Origin: Gemmataceae bacterium
Lineage (GTDB): Bacteria; Planctomycetota; Planctomycetia; Gemmatales; Gemmataceae
Length of the DNA stretch: 41,286 nucleotides
Assembly: GCA_022842245.1 (NCBI GenBank)
Contig: JALHPZ010000043.1
Coordinates: 1-41,286 of the forward strand
Direction: 5' to 3'
Each line of letters starts with the position of its first letter. Within the stretch, counting starts at the first letter, position 1. Position numbers and translations under genes: made by a program. The notes under the pieces are model-generated. The model ran no database searches and was not told the origin of the DNA. It worked only from the letters and a program-made list of their open reading frames with translations. This document shows positions 31,417 through 39,081 of the stretch, piece after piece.

Positions 31417-33540
31417 ATGGCGAAATCCACCCCCACCGAAGACCTGAAACAGATCCGCAACATCGGCGTCATCGCCCACATCGACGCCGGCAAAACCACG
31501 ACCACCGAACACCTGCTCTTCTACGCCGGGGTCAAGCATAAGCTCGGCGGCGTCGATCAGGGCACCACCGAAACCGACTACGACCCCGAAGAACAGGCCC
31601 GCGGCATCACCATCTACTCCGCCTGCGTGCCGTTCACCTGGCGCGGCTTCAACGTCAACCTCATCGACACCCCCGGCCACGTCGACTTCACCGCCGAGGT
31701 CGAGCGCTCCCTGCGCGTCCTTGACGGCGCCATCTGCGTCTTCGACGGTCAGAAGGGCGTGGAGGCGCAGTCCGAGACGGTCTGGCGGCAGGCGAACAAG
31801 TACGCCGTGCCCCGAATCGTCTTCGTGAACAAGATGGACGTCGTCGGCGCGAACTTCGCCCACACGCTGGAGACGATCCGCGCCCGCCTCACGCCGAACC
31901 CCGCCGAGCAGGGCCGGCCGGTGCCCATCGTCATTCCCATCGGCTACGGTTCACCGAAGGACAGCCCGACCCCGTTCCGGGGCGTCATCGACCTGATCGA
32001 GATGCAAGCCCTCTTCTTCGACCCTGCCGACCTCGGCAAGACGGTGAAGGTGGAGTCCGTGCCGGAGGATTTGCTGCTCGAAGCCCTGGACTACCGCGCG
32101 AAGCTGATGGACATGCTGAGCGAATCGGACGAGAAGGACCTCATCACCTCGGCGTTGCTCGACGGGCTGGAGCCGGAGCCGGCGAAGGTGCGGCAGCTCG
32201 TGCGCGAGCAGACGCTCGCCCGGCGCATCTACCCCGTGCTGGCGGGTAGCGGCCGCGAACATATCGGCATCCAGCCGCTGCTCGATGCCGTGACGTACTA
32301 CCTGCCCAGTCCGCTCGATCGCCCGCCCGTCGTCGGCAGTAATCCCAAGAGCAAGAAGGACGAGAAGCGCAAACCCGACCCGAAGGAGCCGTTCTGCGGC
32401 CTGCTGTTCAAGGTCGTCGGGCACCCGAACGGGAACCGCTACTTCGTGCGCGTCTATTCCGGCGTGATGAAGCCGAACATGCGCGCCTTCAACGCCGGCA
32501 AGGACGTGAAGGAAAACATCGCCAAGCTCTTCCACGTCCACGCCGACCCGGCGAAGGGCTTGGAGGAAGTGGAGTCGGCACCGCCCGGCGACATCGTGTG
32601 CGTGCTGGGTTTGAAGGACTCCGCGACCGGCGACACGCTCTGCGAGACGGCGCACCCGATTCTGCTCGAACCGATCAGCTTCGCCGAGGCCGTCGTGAGC
32701 CAGTCGATCGAACCGGAGAGCGGGGCGGACAAGGACAAGCTCGCCTCTTCGCTCGCGTTGCTCCAACTCGAAGACCCGACCTTCAAGGTGAAGCTCGACA
32801 AGGACACGGCCCAGACCGTGATGAGCGGCATGGGCACGCTGCACCTCGAGGTGAAGCGGCACCGGCTGGAGCGGGACTTCCGCGTGAAGGTGCGCGTCGG
32901 CAAGCCGCGCGTCAGCTATCGCGAGATGCTCATCAGTGGGAAGACGGTCGAGGTGGAAGTGGACCGGATGGGGGACAAGCCGGCGTACGCGAAGCTGCGG
33001 GTGTCGTTCACGAACTTCAAGGTCGATCGGCCGGTGATCGTGAACAACTCCGTCGGGCCGGAGGCGCTGCCGGCGCTCTTCGCCGCCGCGGCGGAGCGGG
33101 GCCTCGCCGACGCGCTCCAGACCGGCGAACTCGGCTACCCGATGATGAACGTGCAGGCGACCATCACCGATGCGAAGATCGACCCGAACCTGAGCAGCGA
33201 GGACTCGTTCCTGAAGGCGGCATCGCAGGCGTACCGCGAGGCGATCGACGGCAACATTCAGCTGATGGAGCCGATCATGCGCGTGACCGTCACGACGCCG
33301 AACGAGTTCCTCGGGAACATCATCGGGGACCTGACGCAGCGCCGGGGCATCATCGAGCGGCAGGAGGCGATCGGCGCCGGGGACACGTTCGAGGTGGAGG
33401 CGTTCGTGCCTTTGCGGTTGCTGTTCGACTACGCCGACCGGGTGCGGAGCCTGAGCCAGGGTCGGGCGGCGAGTGGTCTGGAGCCGCACAGTTACGAACC
33501 GGCCCCGGCGGACGTGCGGCGGGAGATGTTGGGGGAGTGA
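31417..33540 (+). CDS. Elongation factor G paralogue
   Basis: A 707-residue translational GTPase. G1 is AHIDAGKTTTTEH (residues 20-32), G2 RGITI, G3 DTPGHVDF with the catalytic His, and G4 NKMD. Domains II-V follow, ending in the domain V motif IIGDLTQRRGIIERQE and SQGRAASGLEPHSYEPAP. It is not beside ribosomal protein genes, so it is probably not the main str-operon fusA. It differs from canonical EF-G: switch I reads GTTETDYDPEEQARGITIYS, there is a Lys-rich insert (NPKSKKDEKRKPDPKEP) before domain II, and domain IV after VSYREML lacks the usual SGGRGQ(F/Y) loop. Planctomycetes, Spirochaetes and some Deltaproteobacteria carry specialised EF-G pairs. Which subfamily this is needs a tree. A TAAAAT box at 31351 is a candidate -10. 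Confidence 0.9.
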   Translation: MAKSTPTEDLKQIRNIGVIAHIDAGKTTTTEHLLFYAGVKHKLGGVDQGTTETDYDPEEQARGITIYSACVPFTWRGFNVNLIDTPGHVDFTAEVERSLRVLDGAICVFDGQKGVEAQSETVWRQANKYAVPRIVFVNKMDVVGANFAHTLETIRARLTPNPAEQGRPVPIVIPIGYGSPKDSPTPFRGVIDLIEMQALFFDPADLGKTVKVESVPEDLLLEALDYRAKLMDMLSESDEKDLITSALLDGLEPEPAKVRQLVREQTLARRIYPVLAGSGREHIGIQPLLDAVTYYLPSPLDRPPVVGSNPKSKKDEKRKPDPKEPFCGLLFKVVGHPNGNRYFVRVYSGVMKPNMRAFNAGKDVKENIAKLFHVHADPAKGLEEVESAPPGDIVCVLGLKDSATGDTLCETAHPILLEPISFAEAVVSQSIEPESGADKDKLASSLALLQLEDPTFKVKLDKDTAQTVMSGMGTLHLEVKRHRLERDFRVKVRVGKPRVSYREMLISGKTVEVEVDRMGDKPAYAKLRVSFTNFKVDRPVIVNNSVGPEALPALFAAAAERGLADALQTGELGYPMMNVQATITDAKIDPNLSSEDSFLKAASQAYREAIDGNIQLMEPIMRVTVTTPNEFLGNIIGDLTQRRGIIERQEAIGAGDTFEVEAFVPLRLLFDYADRVRSLSQGRAASGLEPHSYEPAPADVRREMLGE

Positions 33541-33575
33541 GAAACTGGTTCGATGCGATTGCGGAACGGTGAATT

Positions 33576-33612
33576 GTTTAGCGGCGAGGCGCAGTCTGCG
33601 GAGCCGAGCGCG
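33576..33612 (+). repeat. REP element copy 1 (37 nt)
   Basis: Begins GTTTAGCGGCGAGGCGCAGT and ends GAGCCGAGCGCG. It is the exact reverse complement of 33659-33695, separated by a 46-nt spacer; together they form a large hairpin-capable pair. Confidence 0.92.
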
Positions 33613-33658
33613 GTGGGCCCGATCGTGTCCGAACTACAATTGCGATCAACCGAGGTTA

Positions 33659-33695
33659 CGCGCTCGGCTCCGCAGACTGCGCCTCGCCGCTAAAC
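33659..33695 (-). repeat. REP element copy 2, inverted
   Basis: Perfect inverted copy of 33576-33612, ending immediately before the transposase reading frame (its TAA is the upstream in-frame stop of that frame). Confidence 0.92.
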
Positions 33696-33699
33696 GGGG

Positions 33700-34301
33700 T
33701 TGCGGTATGGTCATCGCCTCGCATGTTATTTTTCGGCCTACGGGTTCTGGCTTCCCAACGATCCGCGCGGCTCGTGGTCCGAGTTCGTCCGCAAATGGGA
33801 ACTCTTCCTCGCCGGCGGTAAGGCGACGAAGACGACCGAGACACGCTCCCTCGCCTACCATTCCCACGACCGCGCGAAACGTTTCGCTACGAAGGAAGCG
33901 CTTTCGATGCCGCCGGTGAAATTCACGGGCATCCAGGCCCGCGCTATTGGCCGCGGCTTCGCCGAGTACGCTCGCAAGTCGAATCTCGAAATCTGGGCGT
34001 GCAGCGTCATGCCGGATCACGTCCACCTCGTCACAGCCCACCTCGACTGCACGTCGAACAGCTCGTGATTCAATTGAAAGCTGCTGCGACGCGGCTTCTC
34101 GTGAATGAAGGCATTCATCCGTTTCAATATTTGAAACCGGCCGACGGACCGCCGCCGAAGTGCTTTGCGAAGGGCGAATGGAAAGTGTTTCTGGATTCAT
34201 CCGAGGATGTGCATCGCGCGATCCGGTACGTCGAGAACAACCCGATCAAGGACGGACTCCCGCCGAAGCGCTGGCCGTTCGTCCAACCACCCACCGTTTA
34301 G
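33700..34301 (+). pseudogene. REP-associated tyrosine transposase (RAYT, IS200-like), frameshifted
   Basis: The first part (33700-34068 frame) reads YGFWLPNDPRGSW, ATKTTETRSLAYHSHDRAKR, MPPVKFTGIQARAIGRGFAE and MPDHVHLV. The last holds the HUH metal motif of Y1 transposases. The second part (33999-34301 frame) continues with LHVEQLVIQLKAAATRLL, WKVFLDSSEDVHRAIRYVEN and NPIKDGLPPKRWPFVQPP. Both parts are needed for one protein of about 200 residues, so a one-base loss (or equivalent) near 34035-34050 breaks the gene. The only start in the first frame is TTG 33700, right at the REP boundary, and it has no ribosome-binding site. RAYTs mobilise or maintain REP sequences. This one is bracketed by three REP copies, as expected, but is probably inactive. 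Confidence 0.85.
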
Positions 34302-34332
34302 CGGCGACGCGGAGTCTTCGGAGCGGAGCGCG
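34296..34332 (+). repeat. REP element copy 3 (37 nt)
   Basis: Same orientation and length as copy 1, differing at four positions. It includes the stop codon of the transposase gene (PTV, TAG) and is followed after a few bases by the end of corA on the other strand. Confidence 0.9.
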
Positions 34333-34338
34333 TAAACT

Positions 34339-35406
34339 TCAAATCCACTTCCGCCACCGGAACATTCCCAGTGTCCCGATCGCCGTGACCGCCATCAGGC
34401 CCAGCGCGTAGAAGTAGCCGTACTCCCACTTCGTCTCCGGCAAGTTCTGAAAATTCATCCCGTACACGCCGGCGATCAGCGTCAGCGGCAGGATGATCGT
34501 CGAGATCATCGTCAGCACCTTCATGATCTCGTTGAGCTTGTTGGATGCCGCCGCGAGATGCGTCTGCATCAGGTCGCTCACCATTTCGCGGGCACCCTCG
34601 ATGAGTTCCGTGTAGCGCACGAGGTGGTCGTAGACGTTGCGGTAGTAGACGCGCTCGTCCGCCTGGACCAGCGCGAATTCGCCGCGAACGAGTCGCGCTA
34701 ACACCTCGCGCTCGAGGATCAGAGTCTTGCGGAGGAAGATCACCTGCCGTTTGAGTCGCAACAGCATCGTGAGTGTTTGCCGCGTCGGCTTCGAGAAGAG
34801 GCGGATTTCGAGCTTGTCGAGCCGTTCGCCGAAGCGTTCCACCACCGGAGCGTATTCGTCCACCATTTCGTCGAGGATCAGGTGGAAGAGGAAGTCCGGC
34901 CCGCGGCGCGTCGTGTCGCCGTGGCGGCGGACGAACTCGCAGACCGCCGAGACGCACGGCAGCGGATCGTAGTGGTGCGTGATCAGGACGTTCCGCGTCA
35001 GGATGCCGCTGAGTTGCGGCCGCTTCCACCCGATGCGCATGCCCGCTCGCTTCGGCAGCCCCGGCTCGATCGTCTCCGTGAAGTCGGGCGGCGTGCCCGA
35101 TTGTGGCTGGCAGATTTCCACCGGCAGCGGGTTCACGATCACGCACAGGTAGTCCGGAAATTCCTCGACCTTCGGCAGGTGCGCCCCTTCCTCCGGCAGG
35201 CGCCGCGGGCGCGTGACGTCATCCCGCGTCAACGGGTGGATCGGCAGAAATCCCTTGAAGACGCGGTCTTCCTCTTCCGGCGTCGGGTTCTCCAGGTCGA
35301 TCCAGATCATCGACTCGCCGGTCAGGGCCGACCCGGATGGCAGTTCGGTCTGAACCGGACAAGTATCGGCGTCGGAGTCCGGCTCCCAGCGATAGACGCG
35401 AATCAT
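34339..35406 (-). CDS. corA: CorA-family magnesium/divalent cation channel
   Basis: A 355-residue inner-membrane channel that admits Mg2+ (also Co2+ or Ni2+). A long cytoplasmic alpha/beta domain with helices (about residues 160-290, EYAPVVERFGERLDKLEIRL, MLLRLKRQVIFLRKTLILER, ELIEGAREMVSDLMQTHLAA) leads to two C-terminal transmembrane helices (VLTMISTIILPLTLIAGVYG and YFYALGLMAVTAIGTLGMF). The family selectivity motif YGMN is at about residue 315, followed by the short loop FQNLPE and the basic C-terminus RWRKWI. The start MIRVYRW at 35406 is preferred; the Met at 35412 is two codons earlier. No Mg-sensing leader RNA is visible. The 3' end abuts REP copy 3. Confidence 0.93.
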   Translation of the reverse strand: MIRVYRWEPDSDADTCPVQTELPSGSALTGESMIWIDLENPTPEEEDRVFKGFLPIHPLTRDDVTRPRRLPEEGAHLPKVEEFPDYLCVIVNPLPVEICQPQSGTPPDFTETIEPGLPKRAGMRIGWKRPQLSGILTRNVLITHHYDPLPCVSAVCEFVRRHGDTTRRGPDFLFHLILDEMVDEYAPVVERFGERLDKLEIRLFSKPTRQTLTMLLRLKRQVIFLRKTLILEREVLARLVRGEFALVQADERVYYRNVYDHLVRYTELIEGAREMVSDLMQTHLAAASNKLNEIMKVLTMISTIILPLTLIAGVYGMNFQNLPETKWEYGYFYALGLMAVTAIGTLGMFRWRKWI

Positions 35407-35447
35407 GGGCATGCGACTCGATGCGATTCTTGAGATGGGACGCTGGT

Positions 35448-35458
35448 TAGAGTAGAAT
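35448..35458 (+). promoter_or_regulatory. Putative -10 elements (TAGAGT/TAGAAT)
   Basis: Two overlapping -10-like hexamers in GTTAGAGTAGAATCG lie about 47-57 nt before the start at 35505. Confidence 0.35.
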
Positions 35459-35504
35459 CGCCATCGAACGGCGGGAACCACCCATCTCGATCGGGCGCAC
35501 GAAG

Positions 35505-35882
35505 ATGAGCGCAGTCCAGAATCGGCTGGCCAACATCCTGACCATCCTTGGCGGGATCGCGGCATTCACCGCGGTGATGCCGTCCTACGAATATCGTGGC
35601 GGCACCGTGGTCGACACCGCGACGGCAAAGCATCTTCAGACGAATCCCGACCATCTGCCGTATACGGAAGCATATCGCTTCGGCTGGACGTTTTCTCCGT
35701 TGGTGGAACATCGCCACGCCAGTGAGCTGGAGGTGAAAGCCGACAGCGGATTCACTTTGAAGCACAGCTCGAACACGAGGTTCGATCTGATCTCGTGGTC
35801 GGCCCTGTCGCTCGGGGTCGGCGTCGTACTGATCGCACTCGCCCGGAAGGTCCGGTCGAAATCGTCGGTTCACGTCTCGTAG
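35505..35882 (+). CDS. Small two-helix membrane protein (125 aa)
   Basis: No family recognised. An N-terminal helix (about residues 8-26, ANILTILGGIAAFTAVMPS) and a C-terminal helix (about 96-113, ISWSALSLGVGVVLIALAR) flank a soluble loop of about 65 residues with VVDTATAKHLQTNPDHLPYT. Basic C-terminal tail. Its last 13 nt overlap the end of the convergent AAA ATPase gene. Base composition is slightly less GC-rich than its neighbours. Confidence 0.55.
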   Translation: MSAVQNRLANILTILGGIAAFTAVMPSYEYRGGTVVDTATAKHLQTNPDHLPYTEAYRFGWTFSPLVEHRHASELEVKADSGFTLKHSSNTRFDLISWSALSLGVGVVLIALARKVRSKSSVHVS

Positions 35883-37279
35883 ACGATCCGGCCGTGCTTG
35901 CTCGCGCGGCTGATGCGGTCGCCGGCGTAGAGGCCGGCCAGCACGAACTCCACGCACGACGCGCGGATCGCGTCGCTCTCGCCGGCGTTCACCTCGAACG
36001 CCTTGTCCCACGCCTTCGGCACGCGCTTCAGCCGCTTCGCGTACTCCGCGCTGGGCAGCAGGTCGCCGACCTCCACCTTCACGCCCTTGCCGAAGACTTC
36101 GGCGATCTCGTCCAGGCCGTGCTTCTCCACGTACTCGGCGAAGACTACGCGGATCGCGTCGGCGACGATCGCCTCGAGCACCTGCTTCTCGCTCATCTGG
36201 TTGGTGCCCATGAGGTCGAGTTCGAGCTTGCCGAGCGAGGAGGTGGGCAGGTGGCCGAGGTCGCTGATGCGCGGCACGGCCGGCTTCTCGCCGAGCTTCA
36301 CGCCGCGGTGCCGGGCGCTCGCCACCATCGTCCGGTAGTTCGCCATGCTGAAGCGGGCGCTGACGCCACTGGCGTGGTCGACGTACTTCGACTTCCGCGC
36401 CGAGACGCTGATCTGCTCGATGATCTCCTTCATGAAGTACGGCACGAAGACGGGGAACTCGCCGCCGAGGTCGATGCCGCTCTCGGCTTCGATGATCTCG
36501 ATGCCGAGTTGCCGCTCGCGTGGGTAGTGCGTCTGGATGAGCGAGCCGATGCGGTCCTTCAGCTGCGGGATGACCTTGCCGGAGCGGTTGTAGGTGGTCG
36601 GGTTCGCGCTGAAGAGGATGAGCACGTCGAGGTCGAATTGGATCGGATAGCCGCGGATCTGCACGTCGCGCTCTTCGAGGATGTTGAAGAGGCCGACTTG
36701 AATGAGATCGTCGAGTTCGGGGATCTCGTTCATGGCGAAGATGGCGCGGTGCATGCGCGGGATGAGGCCGAAGTGGAGGGCGTCCTCGGCGCTCATGCTG
36801 GTGCCGGCGGCGAGCTTGGCGGGGTCGATCTCGCCGATGATGTCGGCGAACTTCGTGCCCGGGGCGAGGCGCTCGGCGTAGCGCTCCTTGCGGTGCCACC
36901 AGGCGATCGGGATCTGATCCTCCGGCGTGTTCGCGACGAGTTCCTTGCCGGCCTTCGTGATCGGGTGGTACGGGTCTTCGTGGACCGGCGAACCGGGGAT
37001 ATCCAGATACGGCACGTACTCGTCGAGGAAGCGGACGAGCGAGCGCATGATGCGGGACTTCGCCTGTCCCTTCTCGCCGAGGAAGAGCATGTCGTGCCCG
37101 GCGAGGATGGCGATGTTGATTTCGGGGATGACGGTGTCGTCGTAGCCGACGATGCCGGGGAACAACTCCTCATTGGCCTTCATGGCCGCGAGGAAGTTGT
37201 CGCGGAGTTCGTGTTTGACGGACTTGGATTGCCAGCCGGAGTCGCGGAGTTGCTTCAGGGTGGTCGGGCGAGCGGTCAC
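35870..37279 (-). CDS. ChlI/MoxR-like AAA+ ATPase
   Basis: A 469-residue AAA+ protein with a GTG start. Walker A is LGEKGQAKSR (residues 67-76), with Ala where most P-loops have Gly before the Lys. Walker B is AIFAMNEIPEL, with Asn before the catalytic-type Glu. Sensor 1/arginine finger is FSANPTTYNRSGKVI then PQLKDRIGSLIQTHYP, as in magnesium chelatase subunit I and related MoxR-clade ATPases. A C-terminal helical region (about 300-440) follows. In this clade the ATPase usually remodels a partner with a VWA domain. No VWA gene is adjacent here, and no chlorophyll or cobalamin genes, so a chelatase role is not supported. Annotations for such planctomycete proteins vary. Confidence 0.85.
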   Translation of the reverse strand: MTARPTTLKQLRDSGWQSKSVKHELRDNFLAAMKANEELFPGIVGYDDTVIPEINIAILAGHDMLFLGEKGQAKSRIMRSLVRFLDEYVPYLDIPGSPVHEDPYHPITKAGKELVANTPEDQIPIAWWHRKERYAERLAPGTKFADIIGEIDPAKLAAGTSMSAEDALHFGLIPRMHRAIFAMNEIPELDDLIQVGLFNILEERDVQIRGYPIQFDLDVLILFSANPTTYNRSGKVIPQLKDRIGSLIQTHYPRERQLGIEIIEAESGIDLGGEFPVFVPYFMKEIIEQISVSARKSKYVDHASGVSARFSMANYRTMVASARHRGVKLGEKPAVPRISDLGHLPTSSLGKLELDLMGTNQMSEKQVLEAIVADAIRVVFAEYVEKHGLDEIAEVFGKGVKVEVGDLLPSAEYAKRLKRVPKAWDKAFEVNAGESDAIRASCVEFVLAGLYAGDRISRASKHGRIVYET

Positions 37280-37339
37280 GGTCGCGTCCTCGGGTGCGGA
37301 GTCGATGCGACATTGTAGGCGCGCGGGCAGCGGGTCGGT

Positions 37340-37345
37340 TAGAAT
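37340..37345 (+). promoter_or_regulatory. Putative -10 element (TAGAAT) for the DUF4058 gene
   Basis: GGTTAGAATGATTG lies 20 nt before the ATG, with GGAGAAGGG between. No clear -35. Confidence 0.35.
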
Positions 37346-37365
37346 GATTGGAGAAGGGAAATACC

Positions 37366-38076
37366 ATGCCGCTGCTCGACCATTTCCGTCCGCCGGTCTC
37401 GAAGCGAATCCAGTGGAACACGCTGCATTCCGCGTGGGCGTCGCGGCTCGCCGACCAATTGTGCGAACGGCTCCCCCCGGACTTCCGCGCCGAGGAGCAC
37501 ATCAAGCTCCCCGGCGGCGTCGAGATCGACGTGGCGACGGTCCGCGATCGAAACAGCCCGGACAACCTCACGGACGAAGAGCGGACCAGTTGGGTGCCAC
37601 CGCCACGCACGTGGCGCGTCGATGTCGACTATCCGGGGCAATTTGAGGTTCGGGTGCTGCGGGCGGATGACCGCGAGGTCGTCGCCGCCATCGAACTCGT
37701 CAGCCCAAGCAACAAGGATCGGCCGACGGAACGGGAAGCGTTCGCGGCGAAGGTCTGCAATTATCTCGTGTCGGGAATCTGCGTGATCGTCGTGGACGTG
37801 GTGACCTCGCGGCGGGGGAACCTGCACAACGAGATCGTTCGCATTCTCGACCTGCCCGCAGAACAGCGTCTGCCACCCGAAACCGAACTCTATGCGGTCA
37901 CTTACCGGCCGGCGATGCTGGAAAACCGGCCTTTGCTGGATTTCTGGACGCGTACCTTCGCGATTGGGGAGCCGATGCCCGAGATGCCCTTGCGCCTGAC
38001 GGGCGAGCTGTTTGTTCCCGTGGATCTCGAAGAAGCATATGTGGAGGTCTGCCGCCGGAGAAAGGTGCTGGAGTGA
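37366..38076 (+). CDS. DUF4058 family protein
   Basis: A 236-residue cytoplasmic protein of the DUF4058 family, common in Planctomycetes and Cyanobacteria. The start MPLLDHFRPPVS at 37366 is chosen from the GGAGAAGGG site; the upstream TTG at 37348 falls inside that leader. The family signatures are VEIDVATVRD, VVAAIELVSPSNKDRPTERE, and VSGICVIVVDVVTSR. The E-x-VSP-x-NK arrangement between strands recalls PD-(D/E)XK nuclease cores, but no activity is known to me. The gene is monocistronic and ends at a hairpin that overlaps a REP-like element. Confidence 0.88.
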   Translation: MPLLDHFRPPVSKRIQWNTLHSAWASRLADQLCERLPPDFRAEEHIKLPGGVEIDVATVRDRNSPDNLTDEERTSWVPPPRTWRVDVDYPGQFEVRVLRADDREVVAAIELVSPSNKDRPTEREAFAAKVCNYLVSGICVIVVDVVTSRRGNLHNEIVRILDLPAEQRLPPETELYAVTYRPAMLENRPLLDFWTRTFAIGEPMPEMPLRLTGELFVPVDLEEAYVEVCRRRKVLE

Positions 38077-38108
38077 CCGGGCGCGGGTTTCGGCTCCCGC
38101 GCTCGGTT
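38077..38108. terminator. Hairpin after DUF4058, convergent with DUF1579
   Basis: ACCGGGCGCGGG and CCCGCGCTCGGT pair with one mismatch around an 8-nt loop. There is no T-run, so it is a terminator candidate only. Confidence 0.4.
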
Positions 38109-38134
38109 ACAAAGACTTCGCCTCGAGACGAATC
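38098..38134 (-). repeat. REP-like 37-nt element, diverged copy
   Basis: CGCGCTCGGTTACAAAGACT followed by TCGCCTCGAGACGAATC aligns to the same 37-nt core as the other REP copies, with several mismatches. It lies between two convergent genes. Orientation is relative to copy 33576. Confidence 0.5.
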
Positions 38135-38148
38135 GGAGTCTTGTCTGA

Positions 38149-38679
38149 TCACTTCTTCCGCTTGTAAGTCACGGTGAACATCGGGTCCTTCCCGTCGCCC
38201 ATGTACATCGCAAAGGTCGCGGTGTTCTCGTCCTTCCATTCCGTCACGGTCTTGTGCTTCTGGATTTTACCGTCCGGTCCGGGGGCGTCGCCGGACATGG
38301 TGAGCTTCCTGGTTTCCTTGTCGTAGGTCCCTTCGAGGATCATCGGGCTGGTGGACATGCTGTCGCACCAGATGCTGACGAATTTCTTCTTCTTGGCGTC
38401 GTAGGTGTCCATGCCTTTGCCGGCGAACTTGGTGCCGAAGAGTTCGATGTCGAGGGCGCTGGCGAGCCAGAGGCCGCCGAGTTCCATCTTGAAGGTCGAG
38501 GTGCCCTTGGCCTCGGTGCCTTCCATCTTCATGGTCACGTCCCAGGTGCCTTCCCACTTCTTGAGCATGTCGTGTTCCGGCCCGGGCTTGACCGGCTCCT
38601 GGGCGCGGGCGACGGGGCCGGCAGCGGCGGCGACGATCGCGACGGTGGCGACCAGGACGAACGAACGCAGCATCGACAT
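38149..38679 (-). CDS. Secreted DUF1579 family protein
   Basis: A 176-residue protein with a signal peptide (MSMLRSFVLVATVAIVAAAA, cleavage near ARA-QEP). The DUF1579 beta-barrel-like domain follows: MLKKWEGTWDVTMKMEG, GLWLASALDIELFG, KGMDTYDAKKKKFVSIWCDS, SPMILEGTYDKETRKLTMSG. GGAGAG before ATG 38679 sets the start, and TATAGT on the minus strand (38773-38768) is a possible -10. The family is common in Planctomycetes with unknown function; it is exported to the periplasm. Confidence 0.88.
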   Translation of the reverse strand: MSMLRSFVLVATVAIVAAAAGPVARAQEPVKPGPEHDMLKKWEGTWDVTMKMEGTEAKGTSTFKMELGGLWLASALDIELFGTKFAGKGMDTYDAKKKKFVSIWCDSMSTSPMILEGTYDKETRKLTMSGDAPGPDGKIQKHKTVTEWKDENTATFAMYMGDGKDPMFTVTYKRKK

Positions 38680-39081
38680 GGGAACTCTCCGCGAGGGGCG
38701 ACGCGCCGGCGGACGGGACGCCCGCCGCCGGTCGAGTCGTGTATGGATGTTTACGTTGCGGTTTTAGACTATACGCGGACCGAAAGCGATGTCCGTAGGC
38801 GATTCGATTCTTGAAATCGCGCCGGAGGATTCATCAGAATCGGCACAACCATCAGGTCATCGGTCATTTTTTCAAAGCGCGGCCCGGTCGTCCGCCGTCG
38901 TGGCCCTAGAAGTACGCGGAATATTCCCGTTCGGCGATCTGGGCAATCTGTGCCGAGTGTCGGGGTTTTCGGCGGACGGGGGAACGGGCGAAGAAAACCA
39001 AAGATGCGGCGACGGAACCGCCGATGAGAAGCGTGCGAGTGGCTTCGCTGTGGATTACGGCCATTGGATGGAGGGATTCGC
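38680..39081. other. Intergenic region (402 nt), no gene supported
   Basis: Reading frames of up to about 140 codons exist on both strands, but none has a ribosome-binding site or protein-like composition. It contains a GC hairpin (CCGGCGG/CCGCCGG) in the 5' leader of the DUF1579 gene and several short T-runs. It is the likely promoter region for both the DUF1579 gene and the downstream cassette, although no -10 close to 39082 is convincing. Confidence 0.5.

Noticed and set aside
31951..33489. 512-codon minus-strand frame opposite EF-G
   Set aside because: Shadow of a conserved GTPase gene.
35407..35504. Possible Mg-sensing riboswitch before corA
   Set aside because: The leader is under 100 nt and has no M-box or ykoK-like features.
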